Shown here: positions 22,012-32,953 of the stretch, in pieces
How the letters are laid out: each line of letters begins with the position of its first letter
How positions within the stretch are numbered: position 1 is the stretch's first letter
Assembly: GCA_001970955.1 (NCBI GenBank)
Contig: MPUH01000189.1
Coordinates: 22,306 to 86,305, forward strand
Length of the DNA stretch: 64,000 nucleotides
Direction: 5' to 3'
From: Stentor coeruleus
Lineage: Eukaryota > Ciliophora > Heterotrichea > Heterotrichida > Stentoridae
Made by a program: the position numbers and the translations under genes
Notes under the pieces: model-generated
What the model was told of the DNA's origin: nothing
The model's database searches: none
The model's input: only the letters and a program-made list of their open reading frames with translations

Positions 22012-22252
22012 GCCAAAATCAAGACATTCCTTAAAAAGTTAGGATTCACAAGCAAAAACAAAATAAACTCAAGACTTGCCTCAGTTATACTCACCCTCAA
22101 AAAAAAAAAAAAACTCTAAAGAATTACTGGAAAAAGTTAATGAGCACATTATTAAAGACGATGAGTGGTACACAATCCCGAATAAGCTGAAAGAAAGAGA
22201 TCATAGGGCTCTCAAACCTAGACCGGAAGATATTATAATCCCGCCAACCTAA
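22012..22252 (+). pseudogene. Repeat-borne frame X, copy 1 (frameshifted, no clear start)
   Basis: It is homologous to the frame at 60719-60994. Both contain KNKxNxRLASVILT, then NSKELL, then xHIxxDxEW. Here an A15 tract (22099-22113) has one base too many (14 or 17 would be in frame), which shifts the frame between the two halves. No ATG opens the frame upstream. The frame ends at TAA 22250-22252 after RPEDIIIPPT. The two copies diverge after the EW motif. The family is unrecognised. Two diverged copies in one window suggest a dispersed element or a small gene family. Confidence 0.65.
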
Positions 22253-22309
22253 CTATCTTCTGCTTTGACTTCCATAATTTATTATTTTAATATTTTCTAT
22301 ATAAATTTT

Positions 22310-23089
22310 ATGTCTGAGATAATAAACGAAGTGATTAACACACTAAAACCAAAAATTGAAAACTCTCAAAGTTTTCAAAATGAAGATTGCAAACTTCTGC
22401 TCAAAAGATTATTTGAAGTTACTCTGTCAGACCATAACAATCTTCGACCTGGGACTTCAGATGACATTATACAACTTCAAGGCTGTCTTTTAATAGTAAG
22501 AATAGACATTGAAGCTCCTTTAGGCTACGAAAGAACCTTAGGATACTTTCACTGGTTTTTAAAAACCTTAGGATACCTAAATCCAAACTTGAAAATTTCA
22601 CTTTTCAATCACTACAAAACAGCAATCTTAAAAGAACTCAACAACTGTAAATCTTTAGATGAAGTATTAAGTTTAGCAAGTTTTATAAACTACATGCCAT
22701 CAGTAATAAACGACCTTAATTTCGACACTTTAAAAAATTCAACCTATAATACACTGAGTAAATATTTCTGGCAAGATCTCAAAAATATCACTGATGGTCC
22801 AACTTGTGACCAAATAGTAATTTTTTTCACTAATATAGCAAAAGCTATCAACCTAAATTACAATTTCCTATCTTTAGCATCTAATTCTGCTTATATCGCT
22901 TGCAGATTTATAGAAAAATCAAATGACCTCTATGGTATTGAAAAAAATTTTGGAAGAAATCCTGAGAAAAATTATCATGTCGCAAGAAAAATTACAGGAG
23001 CCTTAAAACTCGTTGAATATAATGACCCAGCCTTACAAGAAAAAATCGATTTTATCATCGGATGCACGGGGGAACCTGAAAAAAGATAG
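22310..23089 (+). CDS. Unknown helical protein, probably the N-terminal half of an interrupted kinase gene
   Basis: From ATG 22310 (MSEIINEVINTLKPK) 259 codons run to a TAG at 23087-23089. The sequence is mostly amphipathic helix with Leu/Ile-rich repeats (for example ISLFNHYKTAILKELNNCKS) and shows no recognised domain. The same frame continues past the TAG, past a TAA at 23129-23131, and into a protein kinase domain whose first conserved strands have no ATG of their own. There is no GT..AG intron that would remove the stops. It may be a separate gene ending here or the front half of a kinase gene. The frame extends slightly upstream to 22265, but 22310 is the better start. Confidence 0.6.
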   Translation: MSEIINEVINTLKPKIENSQSFQNEDCKLLLKRLFEVTLSDHNNLRPGTSDDIIQLQGCLLIVRIDIEAPLGYERTLGYFHWFLKTLGYLNPNLKISLFNHYKTAILKELNNCKSLDEVLSLASFINYMPSVINDLNFDTLKNSTYNTLSKYFWQDLKNITDGPTCDQIVIFFTNIAKAINLNYNFLSLASNSAYIACRFIEKSNDLYGIEKNFGRNPEKNYHVARKITGALKLVEYNDPALQEKIDFIIGCTGEPEKR

Positions 23090-24049
23090 AAACTCATTTT
23101 CCATCAAATTTTAAAGGATAGACAATCATAAACTGAAAAAATCATCTTAGACATAGAAAATAAACAAATTGATCCTTCACAAACTCCTTCTATAGATATA
23201 GATTTTTCATTATGGAAGTTTGAATCTATCATATATGCGAATTCTAAAAACGATAAATATAATATAAATATTTACAAGTACTCAACACCTCAAGGATATA
23301 TTGCTGCTAAAGAATACACATGCAAAAAGTCTTTAGATGATATAGAGAAACTCCAAAATGAAATCAACATCATGAAAAAACTATCTGATCTAGCTAATAA
23401 TGAAAATTGCTTCCTTCGTTTTTATGGAAGTAATATTATAGAAAATAAACTATATTTGTTTATGGAATACCATGAAAAAACCCTTATGGATGTGATAACT
23501 GATTTTAAAAAAAGTAATAAGTTTTTTGATGAAGAATATTTAGTTGAAGTTTTACCAAAACTTGTTTCATCATTTTCTCAAATGGAAGAATTGAAAATAC
23601 TCCATCAAGACATTAAGCCCCATAATATTCTTGTGACTGAAAGAAATACGTTGAAAATTATAGACTTTAGCATCTCAGAAATAAAAGAAAATTTTGATTT
23701 GACGATAAACCCAACAGGAATGGCATATGTGCAAGGTACTAAAGGATATATGGCACCTGAAGTTGAGAGATATTATAGTGAAAATCAGAAGAAAGGAAAA
23801 ATCAGGCAAAATAAAGCTGATGTATTTTCACTTGGGATGACTATTTTGCAAATGCATAACTTGGAGGATTTGCATACTTTGAACCTTGAGGAAAATCATA
23901 CGAGGCTTATGGGAAAAGTTGAAAATATTAAAATTAATTGGTTGAGGACATTGCTAGAAAAAATGCTTGCGCTAGATTATCATAACAGGCCAAGGTTCAG
24001 AAAACTTCTTAGGTATTTTCCTGATATCGGAACTACAGCTTTTGGTTAG
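23090..24049 (+). pseudogene. Protein kinase domain lacking a start codon (two in-frame stops upstream)
   Basis: The kinase domain begins near 23210 (LWKFESIIYANSKND). It has the ATP-binding Lys in GYIAAKEY (about 23310), the helix-C Glu in LQNEINIMKK, the catalytic loop HQDIKPHN (from 23603), DFS in place of DFG (23663-23671), and GTKGYMAPE. So the core Lys, Asp and Asn are present, with a Gly-to-Ser change in the metal-binding motif. The first ATG in frame (23372) lies after the Lys and would remove the N-lobe. The only way to translate the whole domain is from the upstream frame through TAG 23087-23089 and TAA 23129-23131. Options are a young pseudogene, sequencing error, or stop-codon readthrough. 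The conserved kinase residues suggest recent loss or continued use. Confidence 0.65.
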
Positions 24050-24665
24050 GATAATGCAAGAAATAATAAGTTAGGATATTATAAGAAATGATGAGTTTGA
24101 TAGTTTTCCTAGATTTTTTAATTATTTTTTTGTACCAAGATTATGGATGATTTACCGTATTGAGCGCTCTACAAAAAAAGTATTAAGTCTCTGTGCTTGT
24201 TCATTTGATATGATTTTACTAGAAATTCTTTAGATAAACTAATATTTTTATCAACTTCATTTTGGCCTGGTTTATGAAAGATAAAAATTTATTTGGTGAA
24301 ATTGTTGAAACTTTCAGAGTTTGAGTTTTTTATCACAATGGGGTTATACAATATTAAAATATTTTTTTGTGTAAAAAATGCTTAAATACTCTTAGGATGC
24401 TGGAAAATATTAGAGAATATGGAGATTATGGAAATTTAAGCTATGATAAGATTGCTTTAATGTAGACTATAAGCTACTTTTAAATTTTCTAGGACATATT
24501 TTATGCCCACTTTTTTATTTATATATTAAGGTGATTTTTTTATGATATTTACAGATAAAAGAAATAAATCTTAACTCTTAAAGATAGCTATTCACATTAG
24601 CTATTTTTCTTCAAACTTTAATAAATAAATTATTAAAATCATGGTGTTAACCTAAAAAATAAATA
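24050..24665. other. Intergenic, nothing firm
   Basis: AT-rich. Short protein-like pieces appear near 24280-24460 but are broken by all three stop codons. The last bases before 24666 form the leader of the next gene. Confidence 0.45.
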
Positions 24666-26279
24666 ATGGACGATGCTAAGTTAGAGACCTTAAAAAAAAT
24701 TATCAAACCTTTTATAAGCCCAGGAGAGTTACGTAGTGAAGCAGATTTACTATTAATCGAAGAGCGTATAAAGCAAGTTAAATTTATTGAAGAGCTTACT
24801 AAGGAATATAACTCCAGACAGTTTATGGAAGCATTGTGTAGGAGCTTTACCGTTGAAGTATTAGCACCATATGAAAGATTAATTACTTTTGGAGAACTGA
24901 ACTTTAGGTTCTTTATAGTTCTTTATGGCTCTTTAAAGATCCTTGTGCCTGAATTTAAATCAGCGAAAGATATGACACAAAAAGACATGAAAGATTCGCT
25001 TGCTCGTAGACTATCATTACCTCAAACTTCATTCCTAAACTTCAAACTGACCAAAGATCGCAATCTTGTATTGAAACTCAAAGAACTCCTTGGGCAAAAG
25101 CCCTCAATCGTTCGAAGAAACACACTTAAATTCGATATGGACTACCTAAAAAAGCTTGGGACAATAAGTGTCATGAAAGAAAAATCTAAACTTCTTTCAG
25201 GAGACTCATACGGTGAGCAATGCTTAACATCAGAAAAACCAAGAGACTCTACAGCTGAAACAAGAGAAGTGACAGTTTGTTTATCTTTAGAAAAAGAAAC
25301 TTTTCTAAGAATAAAATCTGAAGAAGAAGACCGGCGTATAAAAGAAAGGAGTTTTTTTTTGCAAAAACTACCTATATTTGCATCTTTGCAGAAAAAAAAT
25401 ATCATGAAAATTGTTCAATATTTTTCAGTCCATAATTATGTAAAAAACCAACTTGTTTATCGTGATAAAATGCCTGCAGACTGTATTTATTTTATAGAAA
25501 CCGGGGAGTTTCAGTTGTCTAAAACCCATAATCAATCTGTTAAAAAAATTATCGAAGGGCCTTTAGGGTTTGTGTCAAGTCACAAATCCTTATTGAAAAT
25601 CGAAAATGCAAGAGAAATAAAATACACACAATCCTTACAAGTAGCTATAAGAGGTAGACTAGAAATGTTGGGTTATGAAGAATATTTATCTAAAAGTGCT
25701 TTAAGGACACATACTTGTAAATGTATTTCTCCTTCAGGAACACTTTATGCTATAAAAACTCATGTGATTTCTATTTAGGACTTTAAACAAAGAGTTAATG
25801 ATCCTGAGTCTATAAATTTCTTGAATAATAGATACAAATTTGATGTTGATCATGAAAATCATATAAGTACTGCAGGGAGTATTGTTAGTAAAATGCACAG
25901 AAGTGAATCAAAACCTAGTGCTCCTGATTTGACAAGTTTTGGTAGAGGGAAAAATTATATGAAAATACTTATTGATACTATGCATGTAAAGAGAAAAAAT
26001 CATGTTAAATCTTGCTCTACTACTCAAAGCCCTTTATATTGTTTTAATTTTGATAAATCACCTAAGGATTTTAAGAAAAACTCTCAAGTTAGAATTCAGT
26101 CAAATAGGTTTATGGGGAAAACTCTTGAGGAATCGTTTATTAAAGCTAAAGAGAGGATTAAAAGGGTACCTCCACCTAATTTTATGACTGGGATAAGAGA
26201 TATGAATAGAAGTTATGATAAAAGCTTTAGGGCTGATAATTCAACTAGGAGAACGCATAATCTTTCAAGCATTTATTAA
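24666..26279 (+). CDS. Cyclic-nucleotide-binding-fold protein, 532 residues, one intron
   Basis: Exon 1 (24666-25763) and exon 2 (25779-26279) join in frame after removal of a 15-nt phase-0 intron. Two CNB-type beta-roll domains are visible. The first, about residues 55-220, includes ITFGELNFRFFIVLYGSLKI and GDSYGEQCLTSEKPRDST. The second starts near 233 with LPIFASLQKKNIMKIVQYF and contains DCIYFIETGEFQL. A full phosphate-binding cassette with a conserved RxA is not clear in either, so cyclic nucleotide binding is uncertain. The C-terminal 150 residues are basic and disordered (KMHRSESKPSAPDL, IKRVPPPNF). There is no kinase or channel domain. It may be a CNB-fold scaffold of cilia or cortex, but that is a guess. 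Confidence 0.8.
25764..25778 (+). other. 15-nt spliceosomal intron in the CNB-fold gene
   Basis: The sequence is GTGATTTCTATTTAG, phase 0, with A at position 10. It is the only one here with GTG instead of GTA at the donor. Its TAG would otherwise end the frame; removal joins YAIKTH to DFKQRVND. Confidence 0.9.
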
Positions 26280-26749
26280 GTATATATAAATAATATATAA
26301 TGATGGAAGATTGGTTTTTATGGTTTGTCATATGTGAAGGGTTAATTAATTTTGTTTATTATGGTGAAAAAATTATAGTATATTTTGTTGTCTTGGATAA
26401 TAATAGTAATTTATAAGAGATAATTAAATTCAAATTGATATATGCTACAATAACTTAGCATGCTGATTTTTAATTATATTCCATATTAAAAAACCCACTT
26501 CAAATTGTATCAATAAAAATTATAACATTTTATAATCGTATATCCAAAATCGCACCTATAATTCCATCCATTAAGCTTACATATTTAATTATCTTCCAAA
26601 CCCGAACAACTAAAATCTATTATCATACTTGATCATCTTTTCTCTAAAAATCCCCAAAAAAATTAACTCCATCCTTATTCTTATAAAACCCCTAACACAT
26701 AATACTTTCATTCAAATTCCCAAAAATAATAAGTCTAATTAAAATAAAA
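26280..26749. other. Intergenic between convergent genes, nothing recognised
   Basis: The region between the 3' ends of the CNB-fold gene and ERH. AT-rich, with no visible gene or hairpin that can be supported. Confidence 0.55.
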
Positions 26750-27073
26750 CTAATTATCAAAAGCCATTTCAGTCACTTGATTTGATAAATGTGCATAAAG
26801 TTTGCTTTTTACCCAGTTTTTATCATGTGGAGTAAAAGTTCTTGTATCTTCACTAAAAATCAAACATTGTATACTAGGAAGATCATCCAAATATTCATAC
26901 AAATCGCTAAGGTCATAAGTGAAATTATCCTTTTCTTGTAACTGGTTTCTTAGTTTATCTTCAAATAATTTTAGTATATAATCTAAGCACTTATCAAGTG
27001 TGTGGAATTCTTGATACCTTTTTGAATCTGTATCAGCTTTCTGTTGTACAAGCAAAAGAATTTTAGTTACCAT
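26750..27073 (-). CDS. ERH: Enhancer of rudimentary homolog (ERH)
   Basis: A 107-residue protein that matches ERH in size and throughout its sequence. It starts ILLLVQQKADTDSKRYQEF, followed by LDKCLDYILKLFEDKLR, then FTYDLSDLYEYLDDLPSIQC and DTRTFTPHDKNWVKSKLYAHL. ERH is a small nuclear dimer that works with RNA-processing and RNA-decay partners in other eukaryotes. No intron is needed, and the ATG at 27073 is the only sensible start. It is among the most conserved small proteins in the window and its identity is firm. Confidence 0.95.
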   Translation of the reverse strand: MVTKILLLVQQKADTDSKRYQEFHTLDKCLDYILKLFEDKLRNQLQEKDNFTYDLSDLYEYLDDLPSIQCLIFSEDTRTFTPHDKNWVKSKLYAHLSNQVTEMAFDN

Positions 27074-28569
27074 ATATTATTTCCCTCCAATTTGTACGCA
27101 AATAATGGAAGAAAGCGAAAGGCTTAAGTAACAAATGATTATTAAAATGAGAAATTAGAAGAATTTTTTAATTATTTTAGAAGGAAGGATTTAGAAGATG
27201 ATGAAGTTTGAAGTTTATGGGAATAAGAGTTTTTAAAGGAAACTTTAGGATGAAGAGCTTAAGTAGTATGTGTTAATTAGGATACTTTTTTGAGAAAAAG
27301 CTTAGGTCTTTAGGGTTTTTAAAGATAAGGTGTTGAGGATATTTGAGGGAGAAGATTATGTTTATGAGTTTTTGTGGATAAGAAAACCCTGGGCTGTAAA
27401 GATTAAGCACAATATCATAAAATATGATACTATTAAATGATTATAACCGGTAAAACACTGCTATTATGGTTATACTTATATTGAGCCTTAAATATACACT
27501 AACTTCAATTGCATTGCTAATATTTTGATTCTTGCTACACCAATCAAGTTTTAGCATTATAATTTGAAAGCTACTAAAAGATAGTCTAAATAAAAATTCA
27601 TGTCTAAATCAATACATTAAAATCAAGATTAATAATAAACAGCTAAATATTCTTCGTTTCGTATACAAAAATACAGCTGATCAAAGGATAATATTTTAAG
27701 TCAAAGAATTTTCTATAAGAAAATACTAATAAAATGTGTATGTAAATATCTCCATATATTAGTCAACATGCAATGCAAAATAAAACCCTATAAATATAGA
27801 ATTATATAGTTCCTAAATAGAAAAACTACATACTTCATTTCGACGTTCTTAATAAATAATACCAAGAAAATCAGAATGAACATAAATCATATTCCACTTA
27901 AAACCATCTAAGCTAAATGTCAAAACTTTCAAGATATTTTTATTTAGTTTTTCCCTTTAAAGATATGCGAGCTTGCTATTTTATTTTACTGTTATACTTG
28001 AATCTTGCTTGAAGTAGGATAAGTTTTGGGAAGTAGGTAAGAACAAGTGCATAATAGTAATGGAATATATTAAAGTAAAGAATGAAAAATGGCACTAGAT
28101 TTTATATATATTTCTAGGTTTTATTGTTCATAATGGAAATTGTATAAAGAATAAACATTTTTTAATATAATCAATTGTTTGCTTAAACAAATAATAATCT
28201 GTGAGTTATTAAGTAAGCAACCAAGGTAAAATCAAATCACTGAAATTATAATTAAAGAATGATTTTATGATAAAAATTTATACGTTAGCAGGATTTTCTT
28301 TAATTCAATTTGAATTACTTTTCAAAATCTCATTTCAAAAATAAAAACAAATTATGAGACTAGTAAATATTTTTGGTAAATTTGCATAATGAAATCTTTA
28401 ATGTATATTATTTGATTATATTAAATAACTATCAATTGCCCAATACTTACAATTCTTTTATATATATGCTAAGTTTTATTAAATAGTTCTACAACCAAAT
28501 AATATCATAATAAAGCTTACAATAACATAATCTCATTACAGCAATTCCTACTCAAATCCTTATCTATCC
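27074..28569. other. Intergenic, nothing recognised
   Basis: About 1.5 kb of AT-rich DNA upstream of ERH and downstream of the WD40 gene. Only short random frames are present. Confidence 0.55.
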
Positions 28570-29970
28570 TTATATCTTACTACTTCTTCTAAACTTAAAA
28601 ACCTTGCAAATACTAGTTTCTTCTTCATTACCTAAATCAGCAAGTCCAGCCACAATAAAACTACATTTTTTATTAACAGCAACAGAGTTAATAGCTTTCG
28701 TATTTTCTTTAATTAAAAAACATTGTCTACTTTCTATAATACTCCAAACAACTATAGTCTTATCAGCAGACCCTGAAAAAATATATAAATTATCAAAGCT
28801 TAAAGTTACAGTTTTAACAGGACCTTCATGCTGATTAAGTATATTTTTTTCTTTTTTTGTAACTAAATCCCAAATTCTTATAGTATTATCTTTTGATCCA
28901 GATACAGCAAAAGTTTTATCAGAACTAATTGCAATGCTTAATACTTTATCATTATGACCAGGAAAGAATATTTTCTCAGTAATTTCAGAGAGTTTCCATA
29001 TAATAATGGTTTTATCCCCTGATCCTGATACTAAAGTTTTTGCATCGTTACTAATTGCAATGCTTTTAACAAATTCACTATGGCCGCTGAAAGTATTTAT
29101 GCATTTTCTATATGTAAATTTTTGATCTGAAGTTGGCTCATTGGTATCAACAGCACTCCAGAGTTTCAGAGTTTTGTCCCATGACCCAGTAACAGTAAAT
29201 TGATAATCAGAACTGAAGGCAATGCAACTAACACCTGATGTATGTCCTCTAAGAACACTATCAATTTTACATTTTTCAATATCCCAAATTTTTGTTGAAC
29301 TATCGTCACAGGTTGAATAAAGCTTAGAAGTTTTAAGATTAAACATCAAACAGTTCATTGATTCATGCTCATCAGTAAGTACACTTAATTGGGTTCTGCT
29401 TTGAATACTCCACAACCTAAGAGTACCATCGTGTGAAGATGAAACTATAGTATTATTATCAGGAGCTATTGCAACTGCTATAATTACTTTTTCATGTCCA
29501 TTAAGTGTAGTTTCTTCACTTTTAGACCTAATATTCCAAATCTTTAATGTCAAATCTCCAGATCCTGTTACTGCAAGCATATCATCTGAAGTTATAGCAA
29601 TGCAAGTAACATATTTCTGGTGGCCAATTAAAATGCCTTCATTTTTTTTATCTGATGTATTCCATATAGAAATGGTCTTATCAGATGAACAGGCAAGTAT
29701 ATAGTTTTCACTATTTGTAAGGGAAATTTGATGAATCCAATTATTATGAGCTTGAATATAACATGTTTGATTAAAGTTCTTCATGTCCCAGAATCTTATT
29801 GACCCATCCCAAGATCCTGAAATCAGAGTTTTTGAATCTTTAGAAAGAACCAGGCTGCTTACTTGGTCAATATGCGCTTCGATATATAGGCTAAAGTCAA
29901 TGGCTAAAAGATTTTTCTTCTCGGATATAGACAGGTAAGGAGACTTTGTCTTGTAGGATTTAGCGTTCAT
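28570..29970 (-). CDS. WD40-repeat propeller protein
   Basis: A 466-residue protein made almost entirely of about ten WD40 repeats, each close to 42 residues, with the pattern GH..V..IA.S.D...SGS.D.TI.IW. Clear examples are SGSWDGSIRFWDM near residue 52, TGSGDLTLKIWNI and VSGSKDNTIRIWDL. Ten repeats would fill one large or two incomplete propellers. Nothing but propeller is present, so it is probably a protein-interaction scaffold. The repeats resemble those of many ciliate WD proteins, and I cannot assign it to a named orthologue. No intron is needed. Confidence 0.88.
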   Translation of the reverse strand: MNAKSYKTKSPYLSISEKKNLLAIDFSLYIEAHIDQVSSLVLSKDSKTLISGSWDGSIRFWDMKNFNQTCYIQAHNNWIHQISLTNSENYILACSSDKTISIWNTSDKKNEGILIGHQKYVTCIAITSDDMLAVTGSGDLTLKIWNIRSKSEETTLNGHEKVIIAVAIAPDNNTIVSSSHDGTLRLWSIQSRTQLSVLTDEHESMNCLMFNLKTSKLYSTCDDSSTKIWDIEKCKIDSVLRGHTSGVSCIAFSSDYQFTVTGSWDKTLKLWSAVDTNEPTSDQKFTYRKCINTFSGHSEFVKSIAISNDAKTLVSGSGDKTIIIWKLSEITEKIFFPGHNDKVLSIAISSDKTFAVSGSKDNTIRIWDLVTKKEKNILNQHEGPVKTVTLSFDNLYIFSGSADKTIVVWSIIESRQCFLIKENTKAINSVAVNKKCSFIVAGLADLGNEEETSICKVFKFRRSSKI

Positions 29971-31435
29971 ATTTATTAGTTGGAGCCTATAGAAAAGTAG
30001 ATTTTAGGGTCTTATTTATAGTTTCTATGAATTATTTAGTTGATTATAGTTTAGTTTGTTAAGCCTTTGTGGTTTGTGCTTAGATTGAGAATAGTTTTGG
30101 TATTCTCAGATGATTTTGACTTATTGTAATAATACAGAGAATATTTACATGAATTATTTTTTAGACTAATATTAAAATTCTAATAAAGAACTCATTTTGA
30201 TTTATAGTAATTCTAAGAAATCTGGATTGTATATGAATTTATTACTACTCTGGCACTGTAATTCACCCTATTTATATATTTCCTTAATAAGCGTCTCACT
30301 AAATAATATGAATAAAATTATTTTTGATTTCATTTGATTGATTGTTTTTAATTCGCTTCTATCTATTAGATTCAGGATAAGTCAATTCTCCAAAATCAAT
30401 AATGTTGCTATCAAAAAACTATCTTTTTATGGGATGTGATTTAATTAGGACATCATAATTTGTTATTATGCCTATCATATAGGCAATTCCTGTCATAAAT
30501 TTATATTTTCCTTTGTTATTTGTAATCTTTTTGCAAATTTGTATTTATGTTTTATAATATTTTAACTTTTTGTGTTGCATTGAATTAGTATTAGCATAGT
30601 TAGGAATTATCGCTTGACTTTTGTCCAGCCCTTATTAATATCATACTTCTTTATAAAATCTTTCACAATATATTTATCATTTCAGTTAAGCAAATACGAT
30701 TATTCAACACTGATATTAATGCGTGAAGCATAATCTATAGTTAAGATTCCTTTAGAAAATCTTTTGATAATTTAGATTTAAGCTTATTCATGATATAAAT
30801 AAGAGCTTATGCTTCATTCGCTGAATTGACAACTAGGGATTTCGGGTTATAAATCATTGATGATTTTACTTGATTCGTTTTATAGAGAATTAGGTGAATT
30901 ACCTTACTTGATATTGTAAAAAGCTCAATGTAATAAGATCCTTTTTCCTTTTAAATGCATCTTAATTAGCGTTAAAATCATATACTGGAATATCGAATAC
31001 TAGCATAAGTCGATTTTTGGAATTTATTTTTATTTGCTTTTAGCACATTATTCAAAAAACATCATTAAAATAATTTCTATCCAATTTTTTTCTTGATCAT
31101 AATTGCATGATTTTTTTACTGATTATCATCCCTATAGTAATGTATCTCATTTAAAACCTTTAACTTAAAATTTAAGTTTTTTAATTACAAAGAACTTGAT
31201 TGCTTTAAATCATTTTTTAAATTACAGTTGAAAATAGTAAATTTCCTATATTTCCTTTATATCAATAATCAACCATTTCATAGCAATACAAATTGAAAAC
31301 ACTTTATAAATCTAACAATTAAACATTAGTATTTAGTTTTAGGCTGCTTAATTATAATATTCATTTTATCTTAAGTCTATATATGCTCATTAAATCGTTT
31401 TTATTTAACTAGCTTCCTAATTATTTATCTAGCCT
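29971..31435. other. Intergenic with a possible eroded minus-strand frame
   Basis: AT-rich. On the minus strand between about 31010 and 30640, protein-like pieces (for example FDIPVYDFNAN and NPKSLVVNSANEA) occur in different frames, broken by stops. They end at the motif shared with 41596-41640. I cannot assign a family. Confidence 0.35.
30588..30634 (-). repeat. Shared motif, copy 1 (Tc1/mariner-TIR-like)
   Basis: Read on the minus strand it begins aagggctggacaaaagtcaa. It matches 33 of 37 bases with 41596-41632 on the plus strand. It is more GC-rich than its surroundings. GGCTGGACAAAAGTC-like ends are common in Tc1/mariner terminal repeats. No partner repeat or transposase is seen nearby. 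Confidence 0.55.
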
Positions 31436-32194
31436 CTATTCGTTTTTTATTATTAATCCATCATAAATAGCAATATCACTCTCAACCCCATTTATAAAAA
31501 GTTCTGAAAACTCATAAACAGATTCATAGAGCTCTTTGTTACTGATAATTTTATTTTCATCTGTTATCATGCTTTTTAAATTCGACAATATCATTCGTGT
31601 GGGAATCTTCATTTCTTTACCACACAATTTACCACATTTCCCTTTACATTTCTTATCACACTCTTCATCACAATGTTGTGCCTTGCAATAGTATCGAAAA
31701 ATTTTTTTATACGCATTTTTTTTTATATTCATCATTTTATTATAGCTTAAAATCTGCATACCTCCAGACAAAGTTAAACATTCTAAGCAATAATTGTGAT
31801 TGCACATAAACCCATAAATATTTTTATCTGATTTACATAAGCTGCATAAAGGTTTAAAGCATACGATTTCAATTGAATCATACATAGAATTTGGGTTTTT
31901 ATTATAGTAATTTTCATTTATATCATTCTGAGTTAAAGTTTGTCTTTCAGGAGGTTTTTCATTATAGTTTTCTTGCTCATGTAATCTTCTATTATTCTCA
32001 TGATTAGGATTGGATGAAATTGTATTTGCAAAAGGCTGAGAAATGTTTAAAGTATTGCATACAAATCCAGATTGATTTATATTTAATGAGTATGAAGGCT
32101 CTTGATTATAATAATATTGCTGAATATCATCAGGCTTTTTGATTATGCTTGGAAGATTTGATTTTGCTTGTGCATGTTTGCTTTCATCAGACAT
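31436..32194 (-). CDS. Cys-rich RING-like zinc protein
   Basis: A 252-residue protein. The first 105 residues are Asn/Gln-rich and disordered. From about 116 there is CSLC, then FMCNHNYCLECL, a RING-like half-site. A run of Cys follows from about 166 (YYCKAQHCDEEC, then CKGKCGKLC). The C-terminus is helical. The CxxC...CxHxxCxxCL arrangement resembles the one in the protein encoded at 39294-40529, suggesting a common family. It probably binds zinc and may be an E3 ligase or adaptor. The second half-site is unusual, so RING activity is uncertain. No intron or signal peptide is seen. Confidence 0.72.
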   Translation of the reverse strand: MSDESKHAQAKSNLPSIIKKPDDIQQYYYNQEPSYSLNINQSGFVCNTLNISQPFANTISSNPNHENNRRLHEQENYNEKPPERQTLTQNDINENYYNKNPNSMYDSIEIVCFKPLCSLCKSDKNIYGFMCNHNYCLECLTLSGGMQILSYNKMMNIKKNAYKKIFRYYCKAQHCDEECDKKCKGKCGKLCGKEMKIPTRMILSNLKSMITDENKIISNKELYESVYEFSELFINGVESDIAIYDGLIIKNE

Positions 32195-32953
32195 TTTTGA
32201 TTATATCACATTTGATTATTATTTTAATCACCTAGTATATGCTAGGATTAATTTTATTATATAATGATTCAACTATTTAAGATTCCTACCACTTTTCAAT
32301 CATACTCTTCATATTTAAAATTCCCTTTCTATCCCTTAAATAATCCCTGCAAAATACAAAACAATATTAGGTTCAGCATAGAAAATTGTCTAAATCATTT
32401 CTGCAAATAATGTGTAAAAGATCATCAAACAAGCAGTAACTATTGCTGATACTATAATTTCTTTTCGTCTTTACACAATGTCAATAATCCATTTTGTAGC
32501 AATTGCCAAAATTTACTTTAGAAGCAAAAGTTTATTGTCCTGATCATAACTATTATGAAAGTTAAAGAACTCACTTAAAAATTCAAAGCTCTTTAGCAAA
32601 CAGTGAATTAAATTGCAAAATATGTAAACAAATAACTTCTAATTATTTATACTACATCAATATATTCTCTACCTTTTATTTTATAATATATTTTACCAAT
32701 TTTGTAATTTTAGCATATAATCCTATTATCATAATATCATAATTTCAAAAACTTTCTCATAAACTATATTCAAACTACCTAAATCCAAATTAAATCTCAT
32801 AATTCCTCTCTCCTCATTTCTTTATACCTTAATCCTAATCCTATCTTTAAAACTCCACATTTTGTTCAAATATTACACCTTTTAGTATTAAATCTAAACA
32901 CAAGCATATCTAAAATATGTCAAACTATTAAACCCAACTTTAAAATTTTTAAG
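32195..32953. other. Intergenic, nothing firm
   Basis: It separates two divergent genes and must hold both promoters. Short protein-like stretches are seen on both strands near 32380-32640, which shows how easily chance frames arise here. None is called. Confidence 0.5.
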
